Assembly (NCBI RefSeq): GCF_022179545.1
Contig: NZ_AP025518.1
Span: 1,922,001-1,986,000, forward strand
Length of the DNA: 64,000 bases
Origin: Mycolicibacterium fortuitum subsp. fortuitum
GTDB lineage: Bacteria > Actinomycetota > Actinomycetes > Mycobacteriales > Mycobacteriaceae
Direction of reading: 5' to 3'
The position numbers and the translations under genes are program-made. The notes beneath the pieces were generated by a model, which was given only the letters and a program-made list of their open reading frames with translations, had not been told where the DNA came from and made no database searches. Positions 27,975 to 36,938 of the stretch are shown piece after piece. Each line of letters begins with the position of its first letter. Position 1 is the first letter of the stretch.

Positions 27975-29450
27975 TCAGTTCACACACTTGGGATCGTCCG
28001 AACCCGCGGTGAGGATCGGCGACGGCGGTGGCGGCGGGCTCGATTCCCCGGTGTCGCTGTAGGTGTCGCCGACGGAGGCCGGACCCACCGCGGACGGGTC
28101 CATGCCATCGGAGCCGGGCCCGGTGTAGTCCGCGGCCAGCACCACCCGCACCGCCCCGGGGGGCAGTGTCGAATCCTCGTTCACCGGCAGTCCGCCGAGA
28201 TCCTTCGACACCGCCTGGGCGCCGAGGTCGTCGCGTTTGGCCGCCAGCACCTGGCTGGACGCGGGCGGGGCGCCTTCGTGATTGCCGGTGGCGCCGGGCT
28301 GGAAGCCCTTGTTGGTGAGCACCTGCGAGACGGCGGCGGCCAGGCCGTTGATGTCGGTGCCGTTGACCACCTCGACGGTGGTGGTGTCGGGGGAGTAGCT
28401 GAGCTGTTCGGTCTTGCCCGCGTCCTGGTCCTGCAGCAGGCTCGACACCCACTCATGGACTTCGGTGGGGTCGACGCGGACCACGCTCTGCATCCCGTCG
28501 TCGCTCCAGCCGTCCTCCCGAAGGACCGGGATGGTGGCGAACGCCACGCTGCCGCCGGCCAGCTTCTGCAGCTGCTGGATGAAATCCATGATGTCCCAGC
28601 CGTCGGAGATCACCATCGAGCGCTGCACGGCCTCGCGCAACTTGCTCAGGGTGCCCGGGCTCGACAGTGTCTTCGTCGAGATCACATCATGCGCCAGCGA
28701 GGCCATCACCGACTGCTGACGGGTCACCCGGTCGAGGTCACCGCGCGGCAGGTCGTGGCGTTGCCGAACGAAGCTCAGCGCCTGCGGGCCGTCGAGCTTC
28801 TGCCAGCCTGCCGGGAAATCAGCACCCGAGAGAGGTTCGTACACCGCGTCTTTCAGACACACGTTGACGCCGCCCAGGGCATCGGTGATCAACGCGAAGC
28901 CGAGCAGGCCGATCTCGGCGTAATGGTCAACGGTGACGCCGGTGAGAGCGGCGACGGTCTCGATCAGCTCTTCGCGGGCGGCCTCGGTGGCCTTGGGCTC
29001 CGCGACGGCCGGATCCTCGCCCTCGACCTCGACGAGTTGCTTCATCTCCTCGAGCTTCACCTCGCCGAAGACGCCGTTGATCTTCATCTTTCCCCTACCC
29101 GGTGCCTGGACGTACGAGTCGCGCGGGATGGAGATGGCGGTGGCCGACTTCCCGTTGTTGGGGATGCGCACCAGGATGATGGTGTCGGTGTTCGTCGAGA
29201 CGTCGTCGCCGGCACGCAACGTCTCAAGCTCTTGCTGCGACAGCGGGTTGCCGTGTGCGTCGGTGCGGCTGTCCATACCGACCAGCAGGATGTCGATCGC
29301 TCCGTCGTCACCGCCACCGCCGAGCGCCGCCGAGCTGATGTGGTTGATGCCCGATTCGAAGGAGCGGATCTGGGTCCAGGCCACCCCTGTTCCGAGCACC
29401 ACAGCCGACGCTGTGGCCACAGCGAGGGAGCGAAGCAGGGGGAATGGCAC
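27975..29450 (-). CDS. LytR-CpsA-Psr (LCP) family cell-wall ligase
   Basis: This 491-residue LCP protein has a single N-terminal membrane helix (LLRSLAVATASAVVLGTGVA) and an extracytoplasmic LCP domain: DILLVGMDSRTDAHGN, TDTIILVRIPNNGKSATAIS, IPRDSYVQAPGRGKMKINGV and QKLDGPQALSFVRQRHDLPR with the conserved arginines. A LytR_C domain follows (VEVVNGTDINGLAAAVSQVL), then a proline-rich tail. In mycobacteria LCP proteins join arabinogalactan to peptidoglycan, matching the divergent rmlD-wbbL genes that make the linker. The GTG start lies 6 nt after a TAGCCT -10. Confidence 0.93.
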   Translation of the reverse strand: MPFPLLRSLAVATASAVVLGTGVAWTQIRSFESGINHISSAALGGGGDDGAIDILLVGMDSRTDAHGNPLSQQELETLRAGDDVSTNTDTIILVRIPNNGKSATAISIPRDSYVQAPGRGKMKINGVFGEVKLEEMKQLVEVEGEDPAVAEPKATEAAREELIETVAALTGVTVDHYAEIGLLGFALITDALGGVNVCLKDAVYEPLSGADFPAGWQKLDGPQALSFVRQRHDLPRGDLDRVTRQQSVMASLAHDVISTKTLSSPGTLSKLREAVQRSMVISDGWDIMDFIQQLQKLAGGSVAFATIPVLREDGWSDDGMQSVVRVDPTEVHEWVSSLLQDQDAGKTEQLSYSPDTTTVEVVNGTDINGLAAAVSQVLTNKGFQPGATGNHEGAPPASSQVLAAKRDDLGAQAVSKDLGGLPVNEDSTLPPGAVRVVLAADYTGPGSDGMDPSAVGPASVGDTYSDTGESSPPPPPSPILTAGSDDPKCVN

Positions 29451-29456
29451 GTGCCC

Positions 29457-29462
29457 AGGCTA
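29457..29462 (-). promoter_or_regulatory. -10 element TAGCCT for the LCP gene (leaderless)
   Basis: On the minus strand TAGCCT ends 6 nt before the GTG at 29450. The divergent rmlD starts 55 bp away, so the two promoters must share a very short region. Confidence 0.45.
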
Positions 29463-29516
29463 CTTGCGGCATGGTCGTGAGCCGGGTAACGACGATCGGC
29501 GTGCCAGACTCTGCGC

Positions 29517-30401
29517 ATGACGCAACGGATTGTGATCACCGGGGCCGGCGGCATGGTCGGCCAGGTATTGGCTGATCAGGCACGTCATGAGGGCCGGGAC
29601 GTGCTGGCCCTGACCTCCGCTGAATGTGATATCGCCAACGCTGAGGCGATCCGGCAATTCGTCGAGCCCGGCGACGTGGTGATCAACTGCGCGGCATTCA
29701 CGCAGGTGGACGCCGCAGAAAACGACCAGGACAGGGCCCACACCGTCAATGCCGTCGGTCCTGGCAACCTTGCCACGGTGTGTGCACAGGTCGGTGCCGG
29801 TCTGGTCCACATCTCCACCGATTACGTATTCGGGGCGTCCCGTGAGCGCCGTACACCGTATGAGATCGACGACGTGGCCGGTCCGGTCAACGTCTACGGC
29901 CAGACCAAGCTGGCCGGCGAACATGCGGTACTTGCCGCCAAACCCGATGCCCATGTGGTCAGGACCGCCTGGGTGTACCGCGGCGGCGACGGGAAAGACT
30001 TCGTGGCGACCATGCGCCGGCTGGCGGCCGGAGACGACCCGGTGGAAGTGGTCGCCGACCAGGTCGGGTCACCGACCTACACCGGTGACCTGGTCTCGGC
30101 CCTGCTGCAGATCGCCGACGGCGGCGTTCAGCCCGGTGTGCTGCATGCCGCCAACTCCGGAGCGGCCAGCCGGTTCGAGCAGGCGCGGGCGACGTTCGCC
30201 GCTGTCGGGGCTGATCCGGAGCGGGTGCGGCCGGTCGGCAGCGACCGGCATCCGCGTCCCGCGCCGCGACCGGCCTACACCGTCCTTTCGGCGCTGCGGT
30301 CCGCAGAGGCGGGCCTGACGCCGCTGCGGGATTGGCGGGAAGCGCTGGTGGCAGCGGTTGGAAAAGAAGACCCCTCCGGCCCGCTACCCTCTACGCCGTG
30401 A
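29517..30401 (+). CDS. rmlD: dTDP-4-dehydrorhamnose reductase
   Basis: This 294-residue SDR-type enzyme makes dTDP-L-rhamnose, the last step of the donor pathway for the arabinogalactan linker. The nucleotide fold is RIVITGAGGMVGQVLADQAR; VINCAAFTQVDAAENDQDRA and LVHISTDYVFGASRERRTPY follow, with the catalytic Tyr-x3-Lys in NVYGQTKLAGEHAV. The stop overlaps the wbbL start as GTGA, so donor synthesis and rhamnosyl transfer are translationally coupled. Confidence 0.96.
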   Translation: MTQRIVITGAGGMVGQVLADQARHEGRDVLALTSAECDIANAEAIRQFVEPGDVVINCAAFTQVDAAENDQDRAHTVNAVGPGNLATVCAQVGAGLVHISTDYVFGASRERRTPYEIDDVAGPVNVYGQTKLAGEHAVLAAKPDAHVVRTAWVYRGGDGKDFVATMRRLAAGDDPVEVVADQVGSPTYTGDLVSALLQIADGGVQPGVLHAANSGAASRFEQARATFAAVGADPERVRPVGSDRHPRPAPRPAYTVLSALRSAEAGLTPLRDWREALVAAVGKEDPSGPLPSTP

Positions 30402-31288
30402 CTTTGGATGCGGCCCGCCCGCTCGTCGTGGTGACGGTGACGTACTCGCCGGGCCCACACCTGGACCGTTTCCTCGCGTCGCTCGCCTTGGCCACCGACC
30501 GGCCCGTGACAGTCATCATCGCCGACAACGGCTCGACCGACGGAGCCCCCGAACAGGCCGAGAAGCGCTACCCGAACGTGCGCCTGCTCCGGACCGGCAG
30601 CAATCTGGGTTACGGCAGCGCCGTCAACCGCGGCGCCGAGAAGATCTCCGAGGGTGACTGCGAAGAGTTCTTCATCGTGGCCAACCCCGACGTGCAGTGG
30701 GGTCCGCATTCGATCGACATGCTGATCGACGCGGCCCAGCGGTGGCCGCGTGCCGGCGCGCTCGGTCCGCTGGTCCGCGACCCTGACGGTTCGGTCTACC
30801 CGTCGGCACGCCACCAACCCAGCCTGGTCCGTGGCGGCATGCACGCCGTGGTCGGCCCGTTCTGGAAATCCAATCCGTGGACGGCCGCCTACCGTCAGGA
30901 CCGCCAGGACCCCAGTGAACGCGAGGTCGGCTGGCTGTCGGGTTCGTGCCTGTTGATGCGCCGCGCCGCGTTCGACGCGGTCGGCGGGTTCGACGAGCGC
31001 TACTTCATGTATATGGAAGACGTCGATCTCGGCGACCGGATTTCCCGCGCCGGCTGGCAGAACGTCTATGTGCCGTCGGCCGAGGTACTGCACCACAAGG
31101 GGCACTCCACCGGCCGGGACCCGGCGCGCAACTTGGCCGCCCATCACCGCAGTACCTACACTTTCCTGGCTGATCGATACCCGGCGCCGTGGCAGGCGCC
31201 GTTACGGTGGACAATTCGGGGCGCGCTGGCAGCACGTGCGGGCCTGGTGGTCGGTAGTTCTCGACGTAAACAGGCGAAAGGGCGCTGA
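30398..31288 (+). CDS. wbbL: Rhamnosyltransferase of the arabinogalactan linker
   Basis: This 296-residue GT2-family enzyme adds rhamnose to decaprenyl-PP-GlcNAc, giving the linker between peptidoglycan and galactan. Visible motifs are VTVIIADNGSTDGAPEQAEK (nucleotide binding), RTGSNLGYGSAVNRGAEK, IVANPDVQWGPHSIDML (DxD-like position) and VGGFDERYFMYMEDVDLGDR, where the catalytic acidic residues lie. It is the middle gene of rmlD-wbbL-manB; manB begins one base after its stop. Confidence 0.95.
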   Translation: MTLDAARPLVVVTVTYSPGPHLDRFLASLALATDRPVTVIIADNGSTDGAPEQAEKRYPNVRLLRTGSNLGYGSAVNRGAEKISEGDCEEFFIVANPDVQWGPHSIDMLIDAAQRWPRAGALGPLVRDPDGSVYPSARHQPSLVRGGMHAVVGPFWKSNPWTAAYRQDRQDPSEREVGWLSGSCLLMRRAAFDAVGGFDERYFMYMEDVDLGDRISRAGWQNVYVPSAEVLHHKGHSTGRDPARNLAAHHRSTYTFLADRYPAPWQAPLRWTIRGALAARAGLVVGSSRRKQAKGR

Positions 31289-31289
31289 G

Positions 31290-32369
31290 GTGATCAATCC
31301 TGCGGAAGTGGACGCCGTCGTCCTCGTCGGTGGACGTGGCACCAGGCTCCGGCCCTTGACTCTCTCGGCACCCAAGCCGATGCTCCCGACGGCCGGTGTG
31401 CCGTTTCTCACCCATCTGCTGGCCCGGATAGCCGAAGCCGGCATCAAGCATGTGGTGATGGGCACCTCCTACAAGGCGGAGGTGTTCGAGGAGGCGTTCG
31501 GTGACGGGTCTGATCTCGGACTCGAGATCGAATACGTCACGGAGACCGAGGCTCTCGGCACCGGTGGTGCCATCGCCAACGTGGCGGACAAGCTGCGTTA
31601 CGACACCGCCATGGTGTTCAACGGCGATGTGCTGTCGGCGGCGGACCTCGGCGCGCTGCTGGAGTCGCATGACACCCACCAGGCCGATCTGACACTGCAC
31701 CTGGTGCGCGTCAGCGATCCGCGGGCGTTCGGCTGTGTGCCCACCGATGCCGACGGTCGCGTGACGGCGTTCCTGGAGAAGACCCAGGACCCGCCCACCG
31801 ATCAGATCAACGCCGGCTGCTATGTCTTCAAAAAGCATGTGATCGACCAGATTCCGAAGGGCCGGCCCGTGTCGGTCGAACGCGAGGTGTTCCCCGGCCT
31901 GCTCACCGACGGGTTGAAGGTGTGCGGATACGTCGACGCCTCCTACTGGCGCGACATGGGCACGCCCGAGGATTTCGTTCGCGGATCGGCCGATCTGGTC
32001 CGCGGCATCGCACCGTCACCCGCACTCAACGGTCAGCGCGGTGAGTCCCTGGTGCACGAGGGCGCGGCGGTCGCCCCCGGGGCATTGGTGATCGGCGGCT
32101 CCGTGGTGGGACGTGGCGCCGAGATCGGTGCCGGCGCTCGCCTCGACGGCGCGGTGATCTTCGACGGAGTACGCGTGGAAGCCGGTGCGGTGATCGAACG
32201 TTCGATCATCGGTTTCGGTGCCCGCATCGGCCCACGGGCACTGATCCGCGACGGGGTGATCGGTGACGGCGCCGACATCGGTGCGCGCTGCGAGCTGTTG
32301 CGCGGCGCCAGGGTGTGGCCCGGGGTGTCGATTCCCGACGGCGGCATCCGGTACTCCACCGACGTCTGA
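31290..32369 (+). CDS. manB: Mannose-1-phosphate guanylyltransferase
   Basis: This 359-residue nucleotidyltransferase makes GDP-mannose. The N-terminal signature VVLVGGRGTRLRPLTLSAPK binds the nucleotide, ETEALGTGGAIANVADKLRY and MVFNGDVLSAADLGALLESH follow, and the C-terminus is a left-handed beta helix of hexapeptide repeats (GAAVAPGALVIGGSVVGRGA). Length equals the mycobacterial enzyme. Symbols vary between databases (manB, mpg1, rmlA2). With the phosphomannomutase and ManA encoded 5-9 kb on, it completes GDP-mannose synthesis for lipomannan and glycolipids. Confidence 0.93.
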   Translation: MINPAEVDAVVLVGGRGTRLRPLTLSAPKPMLPTAGVPFLTHLLARIAEAGIKHVVMGTSYKAEVFEEAFGDGSDLGLEIEYVTETEALGTGGAIANVADKLRYDTAMVFNGDVLSAADLGALLESHDTHQADLTLHLVRVSDPRAFGCVPTDADGRVTAFLEKTQDPPTDQINAGCYVFKKHVIDQIPKGRPVSVEREVFPGLLTDGLKVCGYVDASYWRDMGTPEDFVRGSADLVRGIAPSPALNGQRGESLVHEGAAVAPGALVIGGSVVGRGAEIGAGARLDGAVIFDGVRVEAGAVIERSIIGFGARIGPRALIRDGVIGDGADIGARCELLRGARVWPGVSIPDGGIRYSTDV

Positions 32370-32443
32370 CGCTCGGCGCTGAGAAAAGTGTGTTTGCCGG
32401 CCCCCGTCGACCCTTAGGATCGGATCGGCGAAAGGGGAGGGCA

Positions 32444-32791
32444 ATGTTCATGGGCGGATTCAACAGGCGACGGCGCGCACCGATCGCGCCGATCGCGGCG
32501 CTGTTGGTGCTCGGAGGGGTTCTCGGTGTCACTGCGCCCGAGGCGGTCGCGTGGCCCATCCCGCTCACATGGGAAGACAACGCGTACCTCAAGGCCACCC
32601 GCGGCGTGTTCCCCGGCGACGACGACCAGTTGCTGATGGTCGGCCGGGAGATGTGCCGCCTGCTCTACACCGGTACGCCGGCGCAGGCAGTGATCGACCA
32701 GATGGCGGGCCAGTACGGCGCCGCTCCGGACCAGGCAGCGGTGGCGTTGCGCGCTGCGCGCCGGGCGTACTGTACCCAGGCGCCGGGCTAG
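32444..32791 (+). CDS. DUF732-type exported protein
   Basis: This small protein of 115 residues has a basic N-terminus and hydrophobic helix (IAPIAALLVLGGVLGVTAPE) that looks like a signal peptide or anchor. A compact DUF732-like domain follows: ENAYLKATRG-type start (DNAYLKATRGVFPGDDDQLL), REMCRLLYTGTPAQAVIDQM and AALRAARRAYC-like end ([16 protein letters not shown]). The two cysteines could pair outside the membrane. AAGGGGAGG about 4 nt before the ATG at 32444 fixes the start. Function is unknown. Its stop overlaps that of the convergent Nudix gene by 4 bp. Confidence 0.85.
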   Translation: MFMGGFNRRRRAPIAPIAALLVLGGVLGVTAPEAVAWPIPLTWEDNAYLKATRGVFPGDDDQLLMVGREMCRLLYTGTPAQAVIDQMAGQYGAAPDQAAVALRAARRAYCTQAPG

Positions 32792-33336
32792 ACGGTTCCC
32801 GTCACGGTCCCCGCGAGCTGGGTCAATCCGAAGTCGGTACCTTCGGGCAGCGCATCCAGCGGCCACCATCGCAGATCCAAAGACTCGTCGCTGCAGGCGA
32901 TCTCGGCACCTTCCGGTGCCCGCACCACGAACTGCATGTCGAGGTGACGGGTCGGCACCCCCAGTGAGCAGGTCACCGGGTGCACGTGCAGTGCGGCCAG
33001 TTGCGCCTCGATGTTCAACCCGGTGATGCCGGACTCCTCGGCGGCCTCGCGCAGGGCGGCGGCCTGAATGTCGGAATCCGTTTCCTCACAATGCCCGCCG
33101 AGTTGCAGCCAACGGCCGAAGCGTGGATGCAGGGTGAGCAAGGTCTTGGTGCCCGTATGGTCGACGACCAGTGCCGAGGCGGTGATGTGGCCGGGCACGC
33201 ATGCCCGAAGGCAGGCGTCGGGGCGGGCGGCCAGAAACGACAGCACGGCATGACGCAGGGTGTCCTGGCCGGGATCGGCTGTCTGCCAATGCGTCAGCAT
33301 CTCGACCGCCGAAGTGTGCAGACTCTCGGCGCTCAC
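32788..33336 (-). CDS. Nudix hydrolase
   Basis: This 182-residue protein carries a variant Nudix box, [20 protein letters not shown] followed by AEESGI, in which the REAAEESG core that binds metal is intact. The first part, [20 protein letters not shown] followed by [10 protein letters not shown], is typical of the subfamily that lies next to fbiB in mycobacteria. It would hydrolyse a nucleoside diphosphate-linked substrate, which is unknown. The GTG start overlaps the fbiB stop (GTGA), so it is the third gene of a coupled fbiA-fbiB-nudix unit and may act on a by-product or precursor of F420 synthesis. Confidence 0.9.
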   Translation of the reverse strand: MSAESLHTSAVEMLTHWQTADPGQDTLRHAVLSFLAARPDACLRACVPGHITASALVVDHTGTKTLLTLHPRFGRWLQLGGHCEETDSDIQAAALREAAEESGITGLNIEAQLAALHVHPVTCSLGVPTRHLDMQFVVRAPEGAEIACSDESLDLRWWPLDALPEGTDFGLTQLAGTVTGTV

Positions 33337-34676
33337 TTCACCACCAGCAGGCCGTCGGTGGGTACCGGGTCGCGCGGCGGCTGGGGGTCGGCGGGGTGTC
33401 CGATCGCGATGGCGCCCAACGGCTCCCAATCGTCCGGTAGATCGAGCTCGGAGCGCACCAGATCGCCGGCGAAGATCGTCGAGCCGATCCAGCAGCTGCC
33501 CACCTCACGCACCGCCAGCGCCACGAGCAGAGCCTGCACCGCCGCCCCGACGGCCACGGTGAACATGGTGTGCTCGGCCTGGGTGCGCGCCGCGTCCGGA
33601 TAACTGTGGGCGCCGTCGGGAACCAGGAACGGAATCACCAGTTCCGGGGCGTCATACAGGATCTGGCCACGGTTCACGCGCCGCTCGACCGACTCGGGAT
33701 CTCGGCCGTCTCCGCTCAGGTCGGCGCGCCACTTGTCCTTCATCCGGTCCAGCAACCGGACACGGGTGGCGTTGTCCTGAACCCAGACGAAGCGCACCGG
33801 ACGGGTGTGGTGCGGTGCGGGCGCCGTGAGCGCCTCGCTGACCGCGGCTTCGATGAGCGCGTGGTCGACGGGCTCGTCGGAGAACGCACGCACCGAGCGG
33901 CGCAGCAGTTGAGCTTGGCTGCGCCCCAGCTGGATCGACTCGGCGGTGCCGAGCCAGAACAGATCATCCTCGCCGGATCGCAGCAGCGTGCGTGCGCTTG
34001 AGCCGTCGTCGGTCAGATCGAGCCCGCGTACCACTGCCACCGGGATCGAGGTGAGCTTGCCCTTCACCAGATCCGCTGCGGCAGCGATCTCGTCGGCCAC
34101 GGCCACCTCGGTGACCAATAGTTCGTTACCGTGCCGGTCGCGCGCGCCGGCGTAGCCGTGCAGCACCGTCAGCCCCGATGCGCCGATCGCGAAGTCAGCC
34201 TGGCCGTTGCGCCATGCGCGTCCCATCGTGTCGGTGATCACGACGGCGACCGTGATGCCGAGTTGCTCACGCAGGCCGTTGCGGAGCGCCTGCGCACTGC
34301 CGTCGGGATCGACTGGCAGCAGGGCCAACTCGTTCGAGTCGACATTGGAGCCGTCGACTCCGGCTGCGGCCTGGACCAGGCCGATGGCGTTCTCGGTGAT
34401 CAGGGTCCGGCCCTTACGTGCCAAGACACGAACGGCCTCACTGTCGATCAGCTTGCGCCGCAGGGTATCCCGCTCATCGGGATCCGAAGGAGCGGCGACG
34501 ATGCGGCCCTCGCACTTGGAGACGATCTTGCTGGTGACCACCAGCACATCACCGTCGCGCAGCCAGGGTGCCGCCCCGGCCAGCGCGGCGGCCAGGTCGT
34601 CTCCGGGCCGGAACTCCGGAAGCCCTGGTACCGGCAGGATCTCGACGCGGTCCGCGGACCCGTGCTCGGTGCTCAC
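33333..34676 (-). CDS. fbiB: Coenzyme F420:L-glutamate ligase, bifunctional
   Basis: This 447-residue mycobacterial FbiB adds the glutamate tail to F420 and reduces dehydro-F420-0. The N-terminal CofE-like domain contains [60 protein letters not shown] and [20 protein letters not shown]. The C-terminal nitroreductase-type FMN domain contains [20 protein letters not shown] and the segment [20 protein letters not shown]. Both halves are complete. The GTG start overlaps the fbiA stop as GTGA. F420 serves enzymes such as the oxidoreductase at the window start. Confidence 0.96.
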   Translation of the reverse strand: MSTEHGSADRVEILPVPGLPEFRPGDDLAAALAGAAPWLRDGDVLVVTSKIVSKCEGRIVAAPSDPDERDTLRRKLIDSEAVRVLARKGRTLITENAIGLVQAAAGVDGSNVDSNELALLPVDPDGSAQALRNGLREQLGITVAVVITDTMGRAWRNGQADFAIGASGLTVLHGYAGARDRHGNELLVTEVAVADEIAAAADLVKGKLTSIPVAVVRGLDLTDDGSSARTLLRSGEDDLFWLGTAESIQLGRSQAQLLRRSVRAFSDEPVDHALIEAAVSEALTAPAPHHTRPVRFVWVQDNATRVRLLDRMKDKWRADLSGDGRDPESVERRVNRGQILYDAPELVIPFLVPDGAHSYPDAARTQAEHTMFTVAVGAAVQALLVALAVREVGSCWIGSTIFAGDLVRSELDLPDDWEPLGAIAIGHPADPQPPRDPVPTDGLLVVK

Positions 34677-35656
34677 AGGGCGACGCCGGCCAGGTCAAGA
34701 CCCGCCCGCACCATCTCTGCGGTGGTCGGAGGGTCTGTCATCAGCAGCGGGACGGCGCGCACCTGAACGCCCTCGATCTCGGCGGTGTCGCCCTCGTGCA
34801 CCAGCCAGCCGTCCAGGATTCCGGTGCCAGAACGAGCGCCGAAATGCCGGCCGACGGCCTGTGAGGTGGATTCCACGCCGATGATGGACAGGCACTCATC
34901 TGCCATGCCGCGCAACGGTTTTCCGTTGACGATGGGGGAGTAGCCGATCACCGGCGCCTTGGTCGAGCGCAGCGCGCCGCGGACACCGGGGATCTGCAGG
35001 ATCGGCCCGATGCTCACCACAGGATTCGACGGTGCCAGCAACACCACGTCCGCATCGGCGATCGCCTCGGTGACGCCCGGTGCGGCGGTTGCTTGTTCCG
35101 CGCCGACGAACGCAAAGCTGTGCGAGGGCACCTGGGCGCGGTAGCGCACCCACCACTCCTGGAAGTGGATGGCCCGGCGCGCTCCGTCCTCGGGGTCGGT
35201 GATCACCACGTGGGTTTCGCTGCGGTCGTCGGTGACGGGCAGCAGCTGCGCCCCGGGTGACCAGCGCTTACACAGCGCCTCGGTGACCTGCGACAACGGG
35301 TAGCCGGCCCGCAGCATCTGGGTGCGGACCAGGTGGGTGGCCAGATCCCGGTCGCCCAGGCCGAACCAGTCCGGTTGCACGCCGTAGGCAGCGAGTTCTT
35401 CCTTGGCGTGCCACGTTTCGTTGCGGTGGCCCCAGCCGCGTTCGGGATCGATGCCGCCGCCCAGGGTGTACATGCAGGTGTCGAGGTCAGGACAGATCCG
35501 TACGCCGTGCATCCAGGCGTCGTCACCGACGTTCACGATCGCGGTGAGTTCGTGCTTGCTGTCGGACCCGGCGAACTGGCCGAGGCCGAGCAGGTGCTGG
35601 ACCCCCAGCAAAAACCGGGCGCCTCCGACGCCGCCGACCAGAACGGTGATCTTCAC
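34673..35656 (-). CDS. fbiA: Phosphoenolpyruvate/lactyl-transferase of F420 synthesis
   Basis: This 327-residue CofD-family enzyme transfers the (dehydro)phospholactyl group to the deazaflavin Fo. The signature [20 protein letters not shown] opens the protein; [20 protein letters not shown] and [20 protein letters not shown] with [20 protein letters not shown] are typical of the family. The GTG at 35656 was chosen because the signature begins there and a TAGGGT -10 lies 8 nt upstream, predicting a nearly leaderless fbiA-fbiB-nudix transcript. Confidence 0.95.
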   Translation of the reverse strand: MKITVLVGGVGGARFLLGVQHLLGLGQFAGSDSKHELTAIVNVGDDAWMHGVRICPDLDTCMYTLGGGIDPERGWGHRNETWHAKEELAAYGVQPDWFGLGDRDLATHLVRTQMLRAGYPLSQVTEALCKRWSPGAQLLPVTDDRSETHVVITDPEDGARRAIHFQEWWVRYRAQVPSHSFAFVGAEQATAAPGVTEAIADADVVLLAPSNPVVSIGPILQIPGVRGALRSTKAPVIGYSPIVNGKPLRGMADECLSIIGVESTSQAVGRHFGARSGTGILDGWLVHEGDTAEIEGVQVRAVPLLMTDPPTTAEMVRAGLDLAGVAL

Positions 35657-35664
35657 AACGTCCG

Positions 35665-35670
35665 ACCCTA
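35665..35670 (-). promoter_or_regulatory. -10 element TAGGGT for fbiA
   Basis: On the minus strand TAGGGT ends 8 nt before the GTG at 35656, with no Shine-Dalgarno sequence. It would drive the fbiA-fbiB-nudix unit. Confidence 0.45.
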
Positions 35671-35950
35671 GGCGTTGAGGGCGTGCGGATGGAAACGGCG
35701 TCGTCACGAGCAGGACACGCCGATGTCGCGACGCGCCGATTTGACATTACGGGATGGTATGAATTCCCGCTCTGGCGCTTGACCCCGGCAGCTAACACGT
35801 GTGTAATCACAGATGTGTCATTTCCCGGTTGGTGACCGATTCCGGTGTCGCGGACCGAGATTCGATCAACTGTTCGAATGGGGTGACCGCACATCACCAT
35901 AGTGGGGCTCCACTTAGGATCTACGAGACCGAGTGAGGAGGCGGGGGATA
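35671..35950 (+). other. Long leader and promoter region of whiB2
   Basis: This 280-bp region contains no gene. TTGACA at 35741-35746 is followed by an extended -10-like TGGTATGAA at 35755-35763. ACACGTGT is a palindrome at 35795-35802, close to AATCACAGATGTG, which only loosely resembles a cAMP-receptor half-site. A second -10 candidate, TAGGAT, lies at 35915-35920, and GAGGAGG (35935-35941) is the ribosome-binding site 9 nt before whiB2. More than one promoter is likely. Confidence 0.4.
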
Positions 35951-36340
35951 ATGTCTTATGAGAGCGGCGATTTCGATCGTGTGGTCCGGTTCGACGGCCG
36001 GCTACTCGGCTCGGTAGACAACGCACCGCACATCAACACGGGACCGGCACCGATGGGGGAAACCGGACGTCCCCAGCTGAGTCTGGTTCCCGAGCACATT
36101 GATGTTGATCCGGAAACCGAAGACGACCAATGGCAGGAACGTGCGCTGTGCGCACAGACCGACCCGGAGGCGTTCTTCCCGGAGAAGGGCGGGTCTACCC
36201 GCGAAGCCAAGCGCATCTGCCAGGGCTGCGAGGTGAAGGACGCATGCCTGGAATACGCGCTCGCGCACGATGAGCGCTTCGGAATCTGGGGAGGATTGTC
36301 GGAACGCGAGCGGCGCAGGCTCAAGCGCGGCATCATCTGA
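35951..36340 (+). CDS. whiB2: WhiB-family iron-sulfur regulator WhiB2 (WhmD)
   Basis: This 129-residue regulator is needed for septation in mycobacteria. The four cluster cysteines are Cys67, Cys90, Cys93 and Cys99 (ERALCAQTDPEAFFPEKGGS and RICQGCEVKDACLEYAL); the GIWGG beta-turn and the basic C-terminus ERERRRLKRGII complete the family pattern. The N-terminal 60 residues, starting MSYESGDFDRVVRFDGRLLG, are like the M. smegmatis form and longer than the M. tuberculosis protein. GAGGAGG precedes the ATG. Confidence 0.97.
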   Translation: MSYESGDFDRVVRFDGRLLGSVDNAPHINTGPAPMGETGRPQLSLVPEHIDVDPETEDDQWQERALCAQTDPEAFFPEKGGSTREAKRICQGCEVKDACLEYALAHDERFGIWGGLSERERRRLKRGII

Positions 36341-36384
36341 CGCGCTACGCGTAGAGCGCTACACCGTGGGTGTGGCGCTAGGCG

Positions 36385-36849
36385 TCAGTCGTCGTCGATC
36401 GTTGGGTCGATGACTGACGGTTCAACTCCCAGATAGGTGGCCACTTGGGCCACCAGGATTTCATGCAGCAAGTCAGCAAGCTCATCGGATCCTTTGACCC
36501 GGCGCTCGATGGGCTTGCGGAACAAGACAATTCGAGCCCGGGTCGGATTTCCTCTGACGTCAACCCCAGCAGGTATCAGCCGCGCCAGCGCGATCGGTCC
36601 GTCGGCGATGACCTCCGGTGGCCATTGCACACTGTCGGGGTCTTTCGGAGACATCCGCGGAATCTCGTCGACGGCGACATCGAGTTCTCGGATCCGCGAC
36701 GCCCACCGCCGTTCGATCGGCTCATAGGCTTCCAGCACCGCCATGTCGAAGCGCTCGGCACGACTCCGCCACCCGGGCACCGAGCGCGGAAGCAACGGCC
36801 CGCGCATGTCGCGACCGCGCCGCGATCTCCATGGGTTGCGCTGAGCCAC
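36385..36849 (-). CDS. Zincin-like metallopeptidase-family protein with degenerate motif
   Basis: This 154-residue protein occupies the place of the conserved whiB2 neighbour. Its end, ELADLLHEILVAQVATYLGV, aligns with the helix that carries HExxH in the small zincin-like family (PF06262 type), but here the second histidine is missing (HEILV), so zinc-dependent catalysis looks lost. The N-terminal 30 residues are strongly basic. A GTG at 36849 is used; an ATG 14 codons downstream is possible. It is convergent with whiB2. Confidence 0.8.
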   Translation of the reverse strand: MAQRNPWRSRRGRDMRGPLLPRSVPGWRSRAERFDMAVLEAYEPIERRWASRIRELDVAVDEIPRMSPKDPDSVQWPPEVIADGPIALARLIPAGVDVRGNPTRARIVLFRKPIERRVKGSDELADLLHEILVAQVATYLGVEPSVIDPTIDDD

Positions 36850-36925
36850 GGCGATGATCGTAACGGTTCGGGATCGGGGACCCGACGGCTGCGCGTGTCC
36901 GGCACCGCACAGCGACCGTCCAAAG

Positions 36926-36931
36926 TAATCT
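36926..36931 (+). promoter_or_regulatory. -10 element TAATCT for the DUF3499 gene (leaderless)
   Basis: TAATCT ends 7 nt before the GTG at 36939. GGAG lies within the spacer, but it would fall upstream of the transcription start. Confidence 0.5.
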
Positions 36932-36938
36932 CTGGAGC

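Noticed and set aside
27492..29480. Long plus-strand frame opposite the LCP gene
   Set aside because: The minus-strand LCP protein has a membrane helix, LCP motifs and a LytR_C domain. The opposite frame is a compositional shadow.
35799..35820. cAMP-receptor-protein site before whiB2
   Set aside because: The half-sites GTG and TCACA are present, but the spacing does not match TGTGA-N6-TCACA. It is mentioned only as part of the region description.
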